A stretch of DNA of 39,650 bases from Billgrantia azerbaijanica (GCA_004551485.1 SBLD01000024.1:1-39650); one strand, 5' to 3'. Positions 24,138 through 37,509 are shown, counted from the first letter of the stretch. Made by a program: numbers and translations. The notes: generated by a model from the sequence alone, not told the origin.

Positions 24138-26126
24138 ATGATGTCTTCTGCTACCGCCCAGGACGCCCTCCCCGATGTCCTCGTCGGGCCACTCCTCCGA
24201 CGTCTCGCCCCGGACCGTCTGGTGCTGTGGCTGGTGGGCACGCGCCCCCTGGCACTCACCCTGATGCTGCGCCCGGAGGGCGCGCCGCCGCGCCGCCTGG
24301 CGCTGGGCGCGGAGCGCCTGCGCCGCCTGCCGCTGGGCCGCCACGCCTGGCTGCATCTGATCGACGTGCCGCTCGCCACGCCGCTGCCCCAGGGCGTGCC
24401 CATCGCCTACGACCTGAAGATCACCGATGCCCCCGGCGCGCCCTGCATCGCCGACTGGGCCCCGCACCTGCTCCACGATGGCGAGACGCATCCCTGCTTC
24501 GTGCTCGCCGAACGCCATCACCGCCTGCTCCACGGCTCCTGCCGCAAGCCCCACCACGACGAGCCGGACGGCCTGGTGCGCGCCGACGCCTGGCTCGCCG
24601 AACGGCGCAACACGCCCGAGGAGTGGCCGGCCTGGCTGCTGATGACCGGCGATCAGATCTATGCCGATGACGTGGCCGGGCCGATGCTCACGGCCATCCA
24701 CGCACTGATCCATCGCCTGGGCCTGTTCGACGAGACCCTGGAAGGCGCCACCGTGGCCGACAGCCAGGCGCTCTACGCCGCCCCCGCCACCTACTACCGG
24801 CGCGAGGCGCTGCTGCCCGACGTCGAAAGCAGCGCCGCCCTGCAGGAGCGCTTCTTCGGCGGCGTGCGCAAGCCGGTGTTCACCTCGGCGAACGCCCACA
24901 ACCACCTGATGACCTTCGCCGAGGTCATCGCCATGTATCTGCTGGTGTGGTCGCCGCAGCCCTGGCGGCTGATCGCCCCCGGCACACCCGAGCTCGACGA
25001 GGCGAATGCGGCGCTCTTTCGTGAGGAGCGGGCGGTACTCGAGCGCTTCGTCGCGGGGCTGCCCGCCGTGTCCCGGCTGCTCGCCCACCTGCCGACGCTG
25101 ATGATCTTCGACGACCACGACATCACCGACGACTGGAACCTCACCGCCGACTGGGAGCAGTGCGCCTACGGCCACCCCTTCTCGCGGCGCATCATCGGCA
25201 ATGCGCTGCTCGGCTACCTGCTGTGCCAGGGCTGGGGCAACGACCCCGACCGCCTCGCGACGCTGGTGGACGAGAGCGACGCGCTGCTGGCCCGGGCGCG
25301 GGAGCACCAGGGGAGGCTCGACAAGGCGGCCCACGACACCCTCATCCAGAACCTGCTGCGCTTCCAGGGTTGGGAATACTGCCTGCCCGGCGCCCCGCGG
25401 CTGCTGGTGCTCGACACCCGCACCCGCCGCTGGCGCAGCGAGCGTAGCCCCACGCGCCCCTCGGGGCTGATGGACTGGGAGGCGCTCACCGAGATGCAGC
25501 AGGCGCTGCTCGGCGCGCCCGCCGTGGTCATCGTCTCACCGGCGCCGATGTTCGGCGTGAAGCTGATCGAGGGCATCCAGAAGCTCTTCACCCTGGCCGG
25601 CAAGCCGCTGCTGGTGGATGCCGAGAACTGGATGGCCCATCGCGGCGCCGCCAGCGTCATGCTCAACATCTTTCGCCACTCGCGCACGCCGGGCAACTAC
25701 GTCATCCTCTCCGGCGACGTGCACTACTCCTTCGCCTACGACATCCGCATCCGCCAGCGGCGCGCCGGGCCGCGGCTGTGGCAGATCACCTCCAGCGGGA
25801 TCAAGAATACCTTTCCCGACACCCTGCTCGACTGGTTCGACCGCCTGAACCGCTGGCTCTACGCCCCGCGCTCGCCGCTCAACTGGTTCACCAAGCGCCG
25901 GCGCATGGCGATCACCCCGCGCGACCCGGACCGGGCCAAGGCCGGCGAGCGGCTGTGGAACGGCAGCGGCATCGGGCTCGTCGACCTCGACGCCGCCGGG
26001 CGTCCCCAGGCGATTCGCCAGCTCGACGCGCGTGGCTTCGACGTGACCTTCCCGCCGCCCGGCGAGCGAGCCGGCACCGTCGAGTCGCGCCGCGGCGCCC
26101 AGGCTCAGCCGGCCTCGCGGGCCTGA
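24138..26126 (+). CDS. Alkaline phosphatase D-like metallophosphatase
   Basis: 662 residues. The metal-binding motifs of the PhoD/metallophosphatase fold occur in order: LMTGDQIYADD (about 172), LMIFDDHDITDDWN (about 322) and VILSGDVHYSFA (about 523). There is no signal peptide or Tat motif, unlike classical secreted PhoD, so a cytosolic phosphatase or phosphodiesterase is expected. AAGGAGG is 13 bases upstream of the chosen ATG, with AGG closer. Its last 22 bases overlap the convergent TerB-family gene. Confidence 0.88.
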   Translation: MMSSATAQDALPDVLVGPLLRRLAPDRLVLWLVGTRPLALTLMLRPEGAPPRRLALGAERLRRLPLGRHAWLHLIDVPLATPLPQGVPIAYDLKITDAPGAPCIADWAPHLLHDGETHPCFVLAERHHRLLHGSCRKPHHDEPDGLVRADAWLAERRNTPEEWPAWLLMTGDQIYADDVAGPMLTAIHALIHRLGLFDETLEGATVADSQALYAAPATYYRREALLPDVESSAALQERFFGGVRKPVFTSANAHNHLMTFAEVIAMYLLVWSPQPWRLIAPGTPELDEANAALFREERAVLERFVAGLPAVSRLLAHLPTLMIFDDHDITDDWNLTADWEQCAYGHPFSRRIIGNALLGYLLCQGWGNDPDRLATLVDESDALLARAREHQGRLDKAAHDTLIQNLLRFQGWEYCLPGAPRLLVLDTRTRRWRSERSPTRPSGLMDWEALTEMQQALLGAPAVVIVSPAPMFGVKLIEGIQKLFTLAGKPLLVDAENWMAHRGAASVMLNIFRHSRTPGNYVILSGDVHYSFAYDIRIRQRRAGPRLWQITSSGIKNTFPDTLLDWFDRLNRWLYAPRSPLNWFTKRRRMAITPRDPDRAKAGERLWNGSGIGLVDLDAAGRPQAIRQLDARGFDVTFPPPGERAGTVESRRGAQAQPASRA

Positions 26127-26848
26127 TACTCCAGCTCGGCGGTGACCTCCCGGGGCAGCGCCAGCGCCTGGCCCAACTGGTCGAGCCAGGCTCGCTCCAT
26201 GGGGTTCTGCTCGTCGATCACCGCGACGCTGACCAGGTAGATCTCGCGGGCCGCCTGGGCCGAATCGGCCTGGCGGGCCAGCGCCTCGGCATCGAGCGGC
26301 GCCTGCATCTGCTGCGCCACCCAGTCGTGGAGCTCCTGGTCGGCGCCCAGGGCATCGATCTGCTCGCCGATCAGCGCGCGCTCCTGGTCGTCGATATGGC
26401 CATCGGCGCGCGCCGCCAGGATCATCGCCTGCAGCAGCTCCAGGCTGCGCCGCTCGCGCGCCTGACCGCCCAGCCGCTCCACCGGCTCGCCCTCGCTCGG
26501 CGACGCCCCGCCCTGGCCGCCACCGGCATTGCCCTGATAATTCTGCCACGCCTTCCAGGCCAGCACGCCGACGCCGGCGATGGCGCCGTACTTCAGCGCC
26601 TTGCCGCCCAGCTTGCGGCCCCGCTTGGAGCCCACCAGCATCCCCAGGGCACCGCCGCCGAGCAGGCTCTTCACGTCGACCCCGCCGCCGGACTGGCCAC
26701 CCGAGCCCGAGCTGCCGCCGAACTGGCGCGACAGCCCCTCGAGCACGCCTTTCACGTCCACCCCGCCGCTGCCGGCACCCTGGCTGCCGGCGCCCTTGCT
26801 GCCACCGGCCTGCCGCATCAACTGGTCAAGAATCTTGCTGGCATTCAT
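26105..26848 (-). CDS. DUF533/TerB-family protein with Gly-rich N-terminus
   Basis: 247 residues. A short helix (1-16) is followed by a Gly/Ser-rich segment in which GGVDVKGVLEGL and GGVDVKSLLGGG repeat. A hydrophobic patch (about 85-105) comes next. The C-terminal TerB-like helical domain (about 130-245) has LLQAMILAARADGHIDDQER. E. coli YebE is a close family member of unknown function. AGGGAG precedes the ATG. Its 3' end overlaps that of the convergent phosphatase gene by 22 bases. Confidence 0.88.
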   Translation of the reverse strand: MNASKILDQLMRQAGGSKGAGSQGAGSGGVDVKGVLEGLSRQFGGSSGSGGQSGGGVDVKSLLGGGALGMLVGSKRGRKLGGKALKYGAIAGVGVLAWKAWQNYQGNAGGGQGGASPSEGEPVERLGGQARERRSLELLQAMILAARADGHIDDQERALIGEQIDALGADQELHDWVAQQMQAPLDAEALARQADSAQAAREIYLVSVAVIDEQNPMERAWLDQLGQALALPREVTAELEYQAREAG

Positions 26849-26974
26849 GGGAGCTCTCCCTGCTGAGGAAAGAGGGTATCGACGTCACGATACGCCCGCC
26901 CGGGCACGGCGTCGATGCACACGCGCGGCGGGCGGCCCGCCAAGGCCGCCCGCCACGCTTCGAGCCTTTGCCGG

Positions 26975-27301
26975 TCAGGCTGCCCGGCGCTGCTCGAACC
27001 AGTCCTGGGTACCGCCCTCGTAGTCGTAGACCTGGGTGAAGCCGGCCTCTTCCAGCTTCCTGGCGGCCTTGGGGGAGGCATCGCAATCGAAGTTGGCGCA
27101 GTAGACGACGACCTTGCGCTCCTTGTCGCCGACGACCGCCTCGACCGTCTCGACGAAGCGCTCGTCCTTCACGGGGACGTTGATCGAGGTACGGATGTGC
27201 GCCTTGTTGAAGGCCTCCCGGGGCAGCACGTTGATGAGCACGAAATCGTCATGCTCGGTCTCGTTCATCGTCTTGAGCTCATCGCGGGTAATCGGCTTCA
27301 T
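26975..27301 (-). CDS. Single-domain rhodanese-like protein
   Basis: 108 residues, one rhodanese domain. LINVLPREAFNKAHIRTSINVP is the conserved first half, and VVYCANFDCDAS the active-site loop with the persulfide cysteine in YCANFDC. The family moves sulfane sulfur, but the loop differs from thiosulfate sulfurtransferases, so the acceptor is unknown. GGGAGG lies six bases before the ATG. It is divergent from glpF; the shared 466-base region holds GlpR-like half-sites, some closer to this gene than to glpF. Confidence 0.9.
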   Translation of the reverse strand: MKPITRDELKTMNETEHDDFVLINVLPREAFNKAHIRTSINVPVKDERFVETVEAVVGDKERKVVVYCANFDCDASPKAARKLEEAGFTQVYDYEGGTQDWFEQRRAA

Positions 27302-27462
27302 GAGAACCTCCCTCTGCAATGACGGGTTCGCTGCCCTACCCCGCTCGGAAATGGGCAGCAACCCCTTATCCAGCAATGGATTTTCCCAATCCTCTGGGTG
27401 TGACAGGGGCAGGCCGATCAGGTTCCGGCGTATCTCCCGGGCGCGTCCACCCATCCTCAGAC

Positions 27463-27480
27463 ATGTCGCAAAACGAACAT
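27463..27480. promoter_or_regulatory. Distal GlpR-like operator
   Basis: ATGTCGC and CGAACAT form an imperfect inverted pair spaced as a GlpR palindrome. Further half-sites follow at 27505-27511 (ATGTTCG) and 27565-27570 (CGAACA). Together they suggest an upstream operator cluster about 300 bases from glpF. Confidence 0.5.
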
Positions 27481-27626
27481 AAACACCCCATTTTTGAGCG
27501 ATACATGTTCGCTTTACGCAAAGCATGCGTGTGCCGCCGCCTCCTTTGACGAAAGTCTAACAAGCGAACAATAAATTAAAAAACAAGGCATTGGCAAAAA
27601 CATCGCGGCGGGCTTGGCAAGAGGCG

Positions 27627-27670
27627 TTGCCATGTTCGAAAACAAACACTATGGTTCGAAACCGAACACA
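27627..27670 (+). promoter_or_regulatory. glpFKD promoter with overlapping GlpR-like operators
   Basis: TTGCCA (27627-27632) and TATGGT (27650-27655) are 17 bases apart, a good sigma-70 promoter. Two operator-like palindromes built on TGTTCG/CGAACA overlap it: ATGTTCGAAAACAAACACT at 27632-27650 and ATGGTTCGAAACCGAACACA at 27651-27670. They resemble the E. coli GlpR half-site ATGTTCG, so binding would block RNA polymerase until glycerol 3-phosphate is present. glpR itself is not in the window. Confidence 0.72.
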
Positions 27671-27736
27671 GCGATGCGACCTGGCAGCCTGCCCCCCTCT
27701 GGCGGTGGTGAAAAGCACCCGGCGCATCAACACTGA

Positions 27737-31839
<4,103 letters not shown>

Positions 31840-32090
31840 CGCGCCGCCGCCCCGGCGCCCCCGTGACACCCCACGATCCAGTGCCATCTTCATCATCAAC
31901 AAAATCTTTAATATCGCTTTATAGCAGAAAATATCTCTATCTTTAGTCTAAATGGCAGACTTATCTACCCAATGCGTCGCAAAGGTTGCTAGAATCCGCG
32001 CGCCTTGCAGGAACCTGCCGGCGGCCGGTTCGCCCGAGCCGCGCCGTGGCGGTTCCTGCTCCCTGGATTCCCGTTCCCGAGAGACGCTTC

Positions 32091-33314
32091 ATGATCGCCA
32101 CCCTCCACAGCCTCAGTCGCCCGCTGCTGCGCCTGGGCCTGATCCCCCAGATCGCCATCGGCATCGCCGCCGGCATCCTGCTCGCCGCCGTCTCGGTGGA
32201 GGCGGCCCAGTCGGTCGCGCTGCTGGGGCAGCTGTTCATCGCCGCCCTGAAGGCGGTCGCCCCGATTCTCGTCTTCGTCCTCGTGGCGGCGGCCATCGCC
32301 GGCCACCGGCAGGGCCAGCCCACCCATATCCGCTCGGTCCTGACCCTCTACGTGATCGGCACCCTGACCGCGGCCCTGGTGGCCGTCGTCGCGAGCTTCC
32401 TGTTTCCCACCACGCTGACCCTCGACATGCCGGAGGTGAGCGGCAACCCGCCCGGCGGCATCGTCGAGATCCTCCGCAACCTGCTGCTGAGCGCCGTGAC
32501 CAACCCGGTCAGCGCGCTCATGGAGGGCAACTTCATCGCCATCCTGGTGTGGGCCGTGGGGCTCGGCGTCACGCTGCGCCAGGCCAGCGAGACGACCCGC
32601 ACGGCGCTCGCCGACCTCTCCGACGCCGTGTCGAACATCGTCCGGCTGGTGATCCGCTTCGCCCCGCTGGGCATCTTCGGCCTGGTCGCCAACACCCTGG
32701 CCGAATCCGGCATGGCGGCCCTGCTCGACTACGGCCACCTGCTGGCGGTGATCATCGGCTGCATGCTGTTCGTCGCCCTGGTGACCAACCCGCTGATCGT
32801 CTACTGGCAGACCCGCCGCAACCCCTACCCGCTGGTGTTCACCTGCCTGCGCGGCAGCGCCATCACCGCCTTCTTCACGCGCAGCTCGGCGGCCAACATC
32901 CCGGTCAACCTGGAGCTGTGCAAGCGCCTGAAGCTGCACGCCGACACCTACGCGATCTCGATCCCGCTGGGCGCGACCATCAACATGAGCGGCGCCGCCA
33001 TCACCATCAGCGTGATCACCCTCGCCGCCGCCCATACCCTGGGCATCAGTGTCGACTTCGCCACCGCCCTGCTGCTGTGCATCGTCTCGGCGCTGGCCGC
33101 CTGCGGCGTCTCCGGCGTGGCCGGCGGCTCGCTGCTGCTGATCCCCATGGCCGCCAGCCTGTTCGGCATCGACACCGACGTGGCCATGCAGGTGGTGGCG
33201 ATCGGCTTCGTGATCAGCGTGCTGCAGGACTCCACCGAAACGGCGCTGAACTCCTCCACCGACGTGCTGTTCACCGCCGCGGCCTGCCAGGCCGAGGAGA
33301 ATCGCCCGACATGA
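32091..33314 (+). CDS. sstT: Sodium/serine-threonine symporter
   Basis: 407 residues with eight or nine membrane segments, close to E. coli SstT (414). [20 protein letters not shown] and the [16 protein letters not shown] motif are the serine-rich re-entrant loop and sodium/substrate site of the DAACS family. It takes up serine and threonine with sodium, fitting a halophile. The ribosome-binding site is modest (GAGA). Upstream, 31885-31960 is strikingly AT-rich for this window and probably contains the promoter. Confidence 0.94.
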   Translation: MIATLHSLSRPLLRLGLIPQIAIGIAAGILLAAVSVEAAQSVALLGQLFIAALKAVAPILVFVLVAAAIAGHRQGQPTHIRSVLTLYVIGTLTAALVAVVASFLFPTTLTLDMPEVSGNPPGGIVEILRNLLLSAVTNPVSALMEGNFIAILVWAVGLGVTLRQASETTRTALADLSDAVSNIVRLVIRFAPLGIFGLVANTLAESGMAALLDYGHLLAVIIGCMLFVALVTNPLIVYWQTRRNPYPLVFTCLRGSAITAFFTRSSAANIPVNLELCKRLKLHADTYAISIPLGATINMSGAAITISVITLAAAHTLGISVDFATALLLCIVSALAACGVSGVAGGSLLLIPMAASLFGIDTDVAMQVVAIGFVISVLQDSTETALNSSTDVLFTAAACQAEENRPT

Positions 33315-33322
33315 CGTGACGA

Positions 33323-33351
33323 CGCCGGCCCCGCTCTCTGCGGGGCCGGCG
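33323..33351. terminator. Hairpin between sstT and the convergent LysR gene
   Basis: CGCCGGCCCCGC and GCGGGGCCGGCG form a perfect 12-bp stem with a TCTCT loop in the 54-base gap between two convergent genes. There is no T-tract, but the stem strength and position suggest bidirectional termination. Confidence 0.68.
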
Positions 33352-33368
33352 CCGTCATGCCGCGTACT

Positions 33369-34277
33369 TCACGCCCGGGCGTTATCCGACGCCAGGGCTT
33401 CCGCCTCGGCGATCTCGATCAACCGGCGTACCGCCGGTAGCCCTGAATCCCGCCGCCACACCAGCATCAGCGGCAAGGCCAGATCGAGATCCTCGAGCCG
33501 GTGGCTGACCACGCCTTCCGGCGCCCCGGCCATGGTCATCGCCGGCAGGATGGTGCAGCCCATGCCGGCGGCCACCAGGCACAGCATTGTGGCGTTGTCG
33601 GTCCCCTCCTGCACCACATGGGGCGTGAAACCCGCGCGCTGAAAGGCGTGAATGAGCTTGTCGTGATAGACCGGGGTGGCGCTGCGATCGAACCAGATGA
33701 AATCCTCGCCGTTGAGCTCGGCCAGGCGCTGCGGCGGCCGTCGCGCGAGGCGTGAGGCGGCACTGGTGACCAGCACCAGATGATCCTCGTAGAGGCAATG
33801 ACGGCACAGGCTGTCGTCGTCCTCGGGCGGGAAGAACAGCATGCCGGCATCCAGTTGCTCGCGGCGAATGGCCTCGACCTGGGGGCCGGAGAGCAGCGAC
33901 TCCACCTTCAGCGTGACTTCGGGATAGCGCTCACGGAAACGGTTGAGCAGGCCGGTGATCTGCGGGACCCACAGGTGCATGACGGTCACCCCCAGCCGCA
34001 GCTGGCCGAGCTGGCCATCGGCGATGCGCCGCGCATTGCGCTTGGCCTGCTCGAACTCGCCGAGCAGGCGCCGGGTATCGCGGTAGAACGCCTCGCCGGC
34101 GGCGGTGGGGCGAATGCCATGCCGCGAACGGGTCAGCAGTGCCGTGCCGACCTCTTCTTCGAGCAGCTGCAACTGACGCGACAGGGCCGGCTGGGCCAGC
34201 GGCACCCGCCGCGCCGCCGAGGAGATCGCCCTCTCCTCCACCACTGTCTGGAAATACCTCAAGCGCTTGAAATCCAT
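33369..34277 (-). CDS. LysR-family regulator divergent from the amidohydrolase operon
   Basis: 302 residues. The winged helix-turn-helix (about 1-60) contains AISSAARRVPLAQPALSRQLQLLEEEVG; the effector domain follows from about 88. The ATG at 34277 gives the standard LysR N-terminus MDFKRLRYFQTVVEE. It is divergent from the M20 amidohydrolase-DUF3311-symporter operon, with a 10-bp inverted repeat between the two starts, so it most likely controls that operon and itself. Confidence 0.93.
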   Translation of the reverse strand: MDFKRLRYFQTVVEERAISSAARRVPLAQPALSRQLQLLEEEVGTALLTRSRHGIRPTAAGEAFYRDTRRLLGEFEQAKRNARRIADGQLGQLRLGVTVMHLWVPQITGLLNRFRERYPEVTLKVESLLSGPQVEAIRREQLDAGMLFFPPEDDDSLCRHCLYEDHLVLVTSAASRLARRPPQRLAELNGEDFIWFDRSATPVYHDKLIHAFQRAGFTPHVVQEGTDNATMLCLVAAGMGCTILPAMTMAGAPEGVVSHRLEDLDLALPLMLVWRRDSGLPAVRRLIEIAEAEALASDNARA

Positions 34278-34305
34278 CGTCGTATCCCGGGTCGGCGTGT
34301 CGTGC

Positions 34306-34336
34306 GGCTTTCCATCCAATATAGGTATGGAAAGCC
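34306..34336. promoter_or_regulatory. LysR-type operator in the divergent promoter region
   Basis: GGCTTTCCAT and ATGGAAAGCC are a perfect 10-bp inverted repeat separated by 11 bases, lying 29 bases from the LysR start and 77 bases from the amidohydrolase start. Length, symmetry and location match a LysR recognition-binding site. Confidence 0.75.
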
Positions 34337-34412
34337 AAGAAAAAAACGATTTTCTCTATGTTATCGAAACGACCAAGATGAACAGGCCCATTCACAACAC
34401 GGCGAATCGCCC

Positions 34413-35606
34413 ATGACAGGACTCATCGACCCGCACTTCTTCGAGCGTCACCACGCCGAACTGACCCGACTGCGACACGACCTGCATCGCCACCCGGAGC
34501 TGGGCTTCCAGGAGCACGCCACGGCCAGGCGCATCGCCGAGGAACTCGAGCGCCTCGGCCTGCCCTTCGAGACCGGCATCGGCAAGACCGGCATCGTCGC
34601 CACCGTGACCGGGGAGCGCCCCGACAACGGCCGCCGCATCGGCCTGCGTGCCGACATGGATGCCCTGCCGATCCAGGAGCGGAGCGAGCACGATCACGCC
34701 TCCGAGGTGCCCGGCCGCATGCACGCCTGCGGCCATGACGGCCACACCACCCTGCTGCTCGGCGTGGCTCGCTATCTCGCCGAGCACCGCGACTTCGCCG
34801 GCACCCTCTACCTGGTCTTCCAGCCCGCCGAAGAGGGCCTGGGCGGCGGTCGGGCGATGGTCGAGGCGGGCCTGTTCGAGCGCTTCCCGATGGAGGCGAT
34901 CTACGCCCTGCACAACTGGCCCTCCCTGCCCGCCGGCCAGGTGGCGGTACGCCCCGGCGCGATCATGGCGGCCACCGACCGGCTCGATATCCGCGTGCGC
35001 GGCAAGGGGGGCCACGGTGGCGTCGACCCGCACCTGTCGACGGACCCGGTGCGCATGGCCGGCGCCCTGATCCAGAGCCTGCACGCCGTGGTCTCGCGCG
35101 AGATCAACCCGCTCTCGCCCGCGGCCCTGAGCCTGTGCGGCCTGCAGGGGGGCGACATCGACGGCTTCGCCATCATTCCCGACGAGGTGCGCATCAGCGG
35201 CACGGCGAGGAGTCTCGATGCCGACACCCAGGCGCGCCTGGAGCGCGCCGTGCGCCGCGTCTGCGACGGCGTGGCGGTGGCTCATGGCGGCGAGATCGAG
35301 GTCGACTACCAGCGCATCTTCCCGGCCACGGTCAACACCGAGGCGGAAACCCGCCACGTGGAAGCCTGCGTGGCACAAACCCTCGGCGAAGCGGCCCTGG
35401 TGCGCGACGTCGACCCGAGCCTCGGCGGCGAGGACTTCTCCTTCATGCTGCAACGCTGCCCGGGCGCCTACTTCTTTCTCGGCACGGCGAAGGGCGAGCC
35501 CGCCCCACCGCTGCACAACGCCCGTTACGACTTCAACGACGACATCATTCCCACCGGCTGCCGGCTGCTGGTGACCATCGGCCTCGGCGCGCTCGCCGCG
35601 CGCTGA
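34413..35606 (+). CDS. M20-family N-acyl-amino-acid amidohydrolase (hippurate hydrolase-like)
   Basis: 397 residues. MHACGHDGHT (Cys106, His108) and FQPAEEGLGGG supply the metal ligands and catalytic Glu, ALHNWPSLPAG the next metal His, and SLGGEDFSFM the C-terminal ligand; RGKGGHGGVDPH starts the dimerisation domain. Enzymes of this group cleave N-acyl or N-aroyl amino acids; the exact substrate is unknown. No signal peptide, so substrate must be imported, presumably by the symporter encoded downstream. The start has no good Shine-Dalgarno sequence. Confidence 0.92.
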   Translation: MTGLIDPHFFERHHAELTRLRHDLHRHPELGFQEHATARRIAEELERLGLPFETGIGKTGIVATVTGERPDNGRRIGLRADMDALPIQERSEHDHASEVPGRMHACGHDGHTTLLLGVARYLAEHRDFAGTLYLVFQPAEEGLGGGRAMVEAGLFERFPMEAIYALHNWPSLPAGQVAVRPGAIMAATDRLDIRVRGKGGHGGVDPHLSTDPVRMAGALIQSLHAVVSREINPLSPAALSLCGLQGGDIDGFAIIPDEVRISGTARSLDADTQARLERAVRRVCDGVAVAHGGEIEVDYQRIFPATVNTEAETRHVEACVAQTLGEAALVRDVDPSLGGEDFSFMLQRCPGAYFFLGTAKGEPAPPLHNARYDFNDDIIPTGCRLLVTIGLGALAAR

Positions 35607-35656
35607 GCGAGGCCCGTTCCACTGCCCATAACCCCCAACAACAACGAGGTATGCGC

Positions 35657-35881
35657 ATGAACCCCCAACCCACGCTCCCCTCCCGGGGCATGCTGATCTA
35701 CTTCACCGTCTGCGCGCTGGCCATGATCTGGCCCGGCGCGCTGGTGGCCAACCGCATCGAGCCGCTGGTGATCGGCCTGCCCTTCTTCCTGTTCTGGTAC
35801 GTCGCCTGGGTCTTCGCCCTGTTCGTGGGCCTGGTGATCACCTATTGCCGCGATGGCGCACAGGAGGTGGACGATGAGTGA
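35657..35881 (+). CDS. DUF3311 small membrane protein, symporter partner
   Basis: 74 residues, two membrane segments (about 13-33 and 39-61). DUF3311 proteins are almost always encoded just before a sodium:solute symporter and are thought to be an accessory subunit, like YhdT with PanF. GAGGT precedes the second of two nearby ATGs, which I chose. Its last eight bases overlap the symporter start, so the two are translated together. Confidence 0.9.
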   Translation: MNPQPTLPSRGMLIYFTVCALAMIWPGALVANRIEPLVIGLPFFLFWYVAWVFALFVGLVITYCRDGAQEVDDE

Positions 35882-37349
35882 TTCACTGCTGATCACCACC
35901 ATCACCCTGGCCTACCTGCTGATCGTGCTGGCGGTGGGCCTGCGCGCCCGGCACGGCCAGAGCTCCTCGCTGGAAGGCTACGTGGCCGGCGGGCGCCACA
36001 TGGGCCTGCTGGTGCTGTTCTTCATCCTCGGCGCGGAGATCTTCTCCGCCTTCGCCTTCCTCGGTGCCCCCGGCTGGGCCTACAGCAAGGGCGCCCCGGC
36101 ACTCTACATCATCGCCTACCTGGCACTGGCCGTGATCGTGTGGTGGCTGATCGCCCCGTACATCTCGCGACTCGGCCGCCGCCATGGCTTCCTGACCCAG
36201 GCCGAATTCCTCTCCGCCTGTTATCCCACCCGGGGCAACCTGCTGGGGTTGTTCATCGGCGTGGTCAGCGTGCTGGCGATGATCCCCTACCTGACCATCC
36301 AGATCGCCGGCGCCGGCCTGCTGTTCGAGGCCGCCACCTCGGGCACCATCCCCTTCTGGCTCGGCAGCCTGCTGGCCTGCGGCGTGGTGGCGGCCTATGT
36401 CTACGCCAGCGGCCTGCAGGGCATTGGCTGGACCAACCTGCTGCAGGGCGTGATGATGGTGTGCGTGGCCTGGTTCCTGGGCCTGGCGACGGCCGATCAG
36501 TTCTTCGGCGGGGTCGGCGAGATGTTCCGCGAGCTGCAGCGCGAGGCGCCGGAATACCTGACCATGCCCGGCGCCAACGGCATGGGCTGGGGCGCGTTCT
36601 CCACCGCCATCCTGGTCAGCGCCCTGGGCTGCGTGATGTGGCCGCACATCTTCATGAAGTTCTACAGCGCCAACAGCGAGCGGACCCTCAAGCGGGTGTT
36701 CATGCTCTACCCCCTCTATAGCTACCTGCTGGTGCCGCTGCTGATCATCGGCTTCGCCGGGGTGCTGCTGCTGAAGGATCGTCCGCTCGACTCCCCCGAT
36801 CAGGTGCTGTTGACCCTGGTGGTCGAGATGGCCGACTTCCCGGCCTGGCTGATCGGCGTGGCCCTCTCCGGCGCCCTGGCCGCCGCCATGTCCACCGCCG
36901 CCAACCTGGCTCACACCTCCGCCACCATCCTGGTGCGCGACGTCGGCCAGCACCTGCCGGCACTGCGCGACATGGCCGACGACAAGGCGCTCCGGCTGAC
37001 CCGCTATGGCGTGGTGCTGATCGCCCTGGCCGCCTACCTGCTGGCCCTGGCCAACCCCGGTTCGCTGGTCGCCCTGCTGCTCGGCGCCTATGGCATCGTG
37101 GTGCAGCTGCTGCCGATGCTGCTCGGCGCACTGTTCTGGCGTCGCGCCTCCCGTTCCGGCGCCTTCGCCGGCCTGGCGGCGGGTGCCGCGCTGACGCTGC
37201 TGTTCCAGTTCGGCGTCAGCACGCCGTTCGGCTGGCATGCCGGCTTCTGCGGCCTGGTGGTCAATGCCGCGGTCTTCATCGGCGTGAGCCTCGCGACCAG
37301 CAGCGCCTCCTCGCGCTCACCGGTCCAGGCCCTCGGCCCCCAGGCCTGA
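35874..37349 (+). CDS. Sodium:solute symporter (SSS family)
   Basis: 491 residues with about 13 membrane segments. The N-terminus YLLIVLAVGLRARHGQSSSLEGYVAGGRHMG and the later GALAAAMSTAANLAHTSATILVRDV are the sodium-site regions of the LeuT-fold SSS family. Paired with DUF3311, it resembles monocarboxylate-type permeases. Beside the amidohydrolase gene, the likely cargo is an acylated amino acid or its carboxylate, which is inference. AGGAGGT lies five bases before the ATG, inside the DUF3311 gene. Confidence 0.92.
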   Translation: MSDSLLITTITLAYLLIVLAVGLRARHGQSSSLEGYVAGGRHMGLLVLFFILGAEIFSAFAFLGAPGWAYSKGAPALYIIAYLALAVIVWWLIAPYISRLGRRHGFLTQAEFLSACYPTRGNLLGLFIGVVSVLAMIPYLTIQIAGAGLLFEAATSGTIPFWLGSLLACGVVAAYVYASGLQGIGWTNLLQGVMMVCVAWFLGLATADQFFGGVGEMFRELQREAPEYLTMPGANGMGWGAFSTAILVSALGCVMWPHIFMKFYSANSERTLKRVFMLYPLYSYLLVPLLIIGFAGVLLLKDRPLDSPDQVLLTLVVEMADFPAWLIGVALSGALAAAMSTAANLAHTSATILVRDVGQHLPALRDMADDKALRLTRYGVVLIALAAYLLALANPGSLVALLLGAYGIVVQLLPMLLGALFWRRASRSGAFAGLAAGAALTLLFQFGVSTPFGWHAGFCGLVVNAAVFIGVSLATSSASSRSPVQALGPQA

Positions 37350-37368
37350 CGCTCCCCGCCCTGCCCGT

Positions 37369-37396
37369 GCCCCTTCCGCCACCCGGCGGGAGGGGC
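37369..37396 (+). terminator. Hairpin after the symporter gene
   Basis: GCCCCTTCCGCC and GGCGGGAGGGGC form a 12-bp stem with one G-T wobble and loop ACCC, 20 bases past the symporter stop. No T-tract follows, so it may be a weak terminator. Confidence 0.58.
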
Positions 37397-37448
37397 ATTC
37401 GCGTGCCGGGAACCTGCCCCCAGGGCACCAGCCGACGGCAGAGAGTGA

Positions 37449-37494
37449 TTGACAGCCACCTGTTCCTTTAATAGAACGTTCCTTAAAAGGAACG
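37449..37494 (+). promoter_or_regulatory. Promoter with overlapping operator for the XRE-azlCD operon
   Basis: A consensus TTGACA (37449-37454) lies 17 bases from TAGAAC (37472-37477). A perfect palindrome, CGTTCCTT-AA-AAGGAACG at 37477-37494, overlaps the transcription start, and a third half-site GTTCCTTT (37462-37469) lies between the -35 and -10. This arrangement predicts autorepression by the XRE protein encoded immediately downstream. Confidence 0.78.
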
Positions 37495-37509
37495 ATGAAA
37501 AGGCACCCC

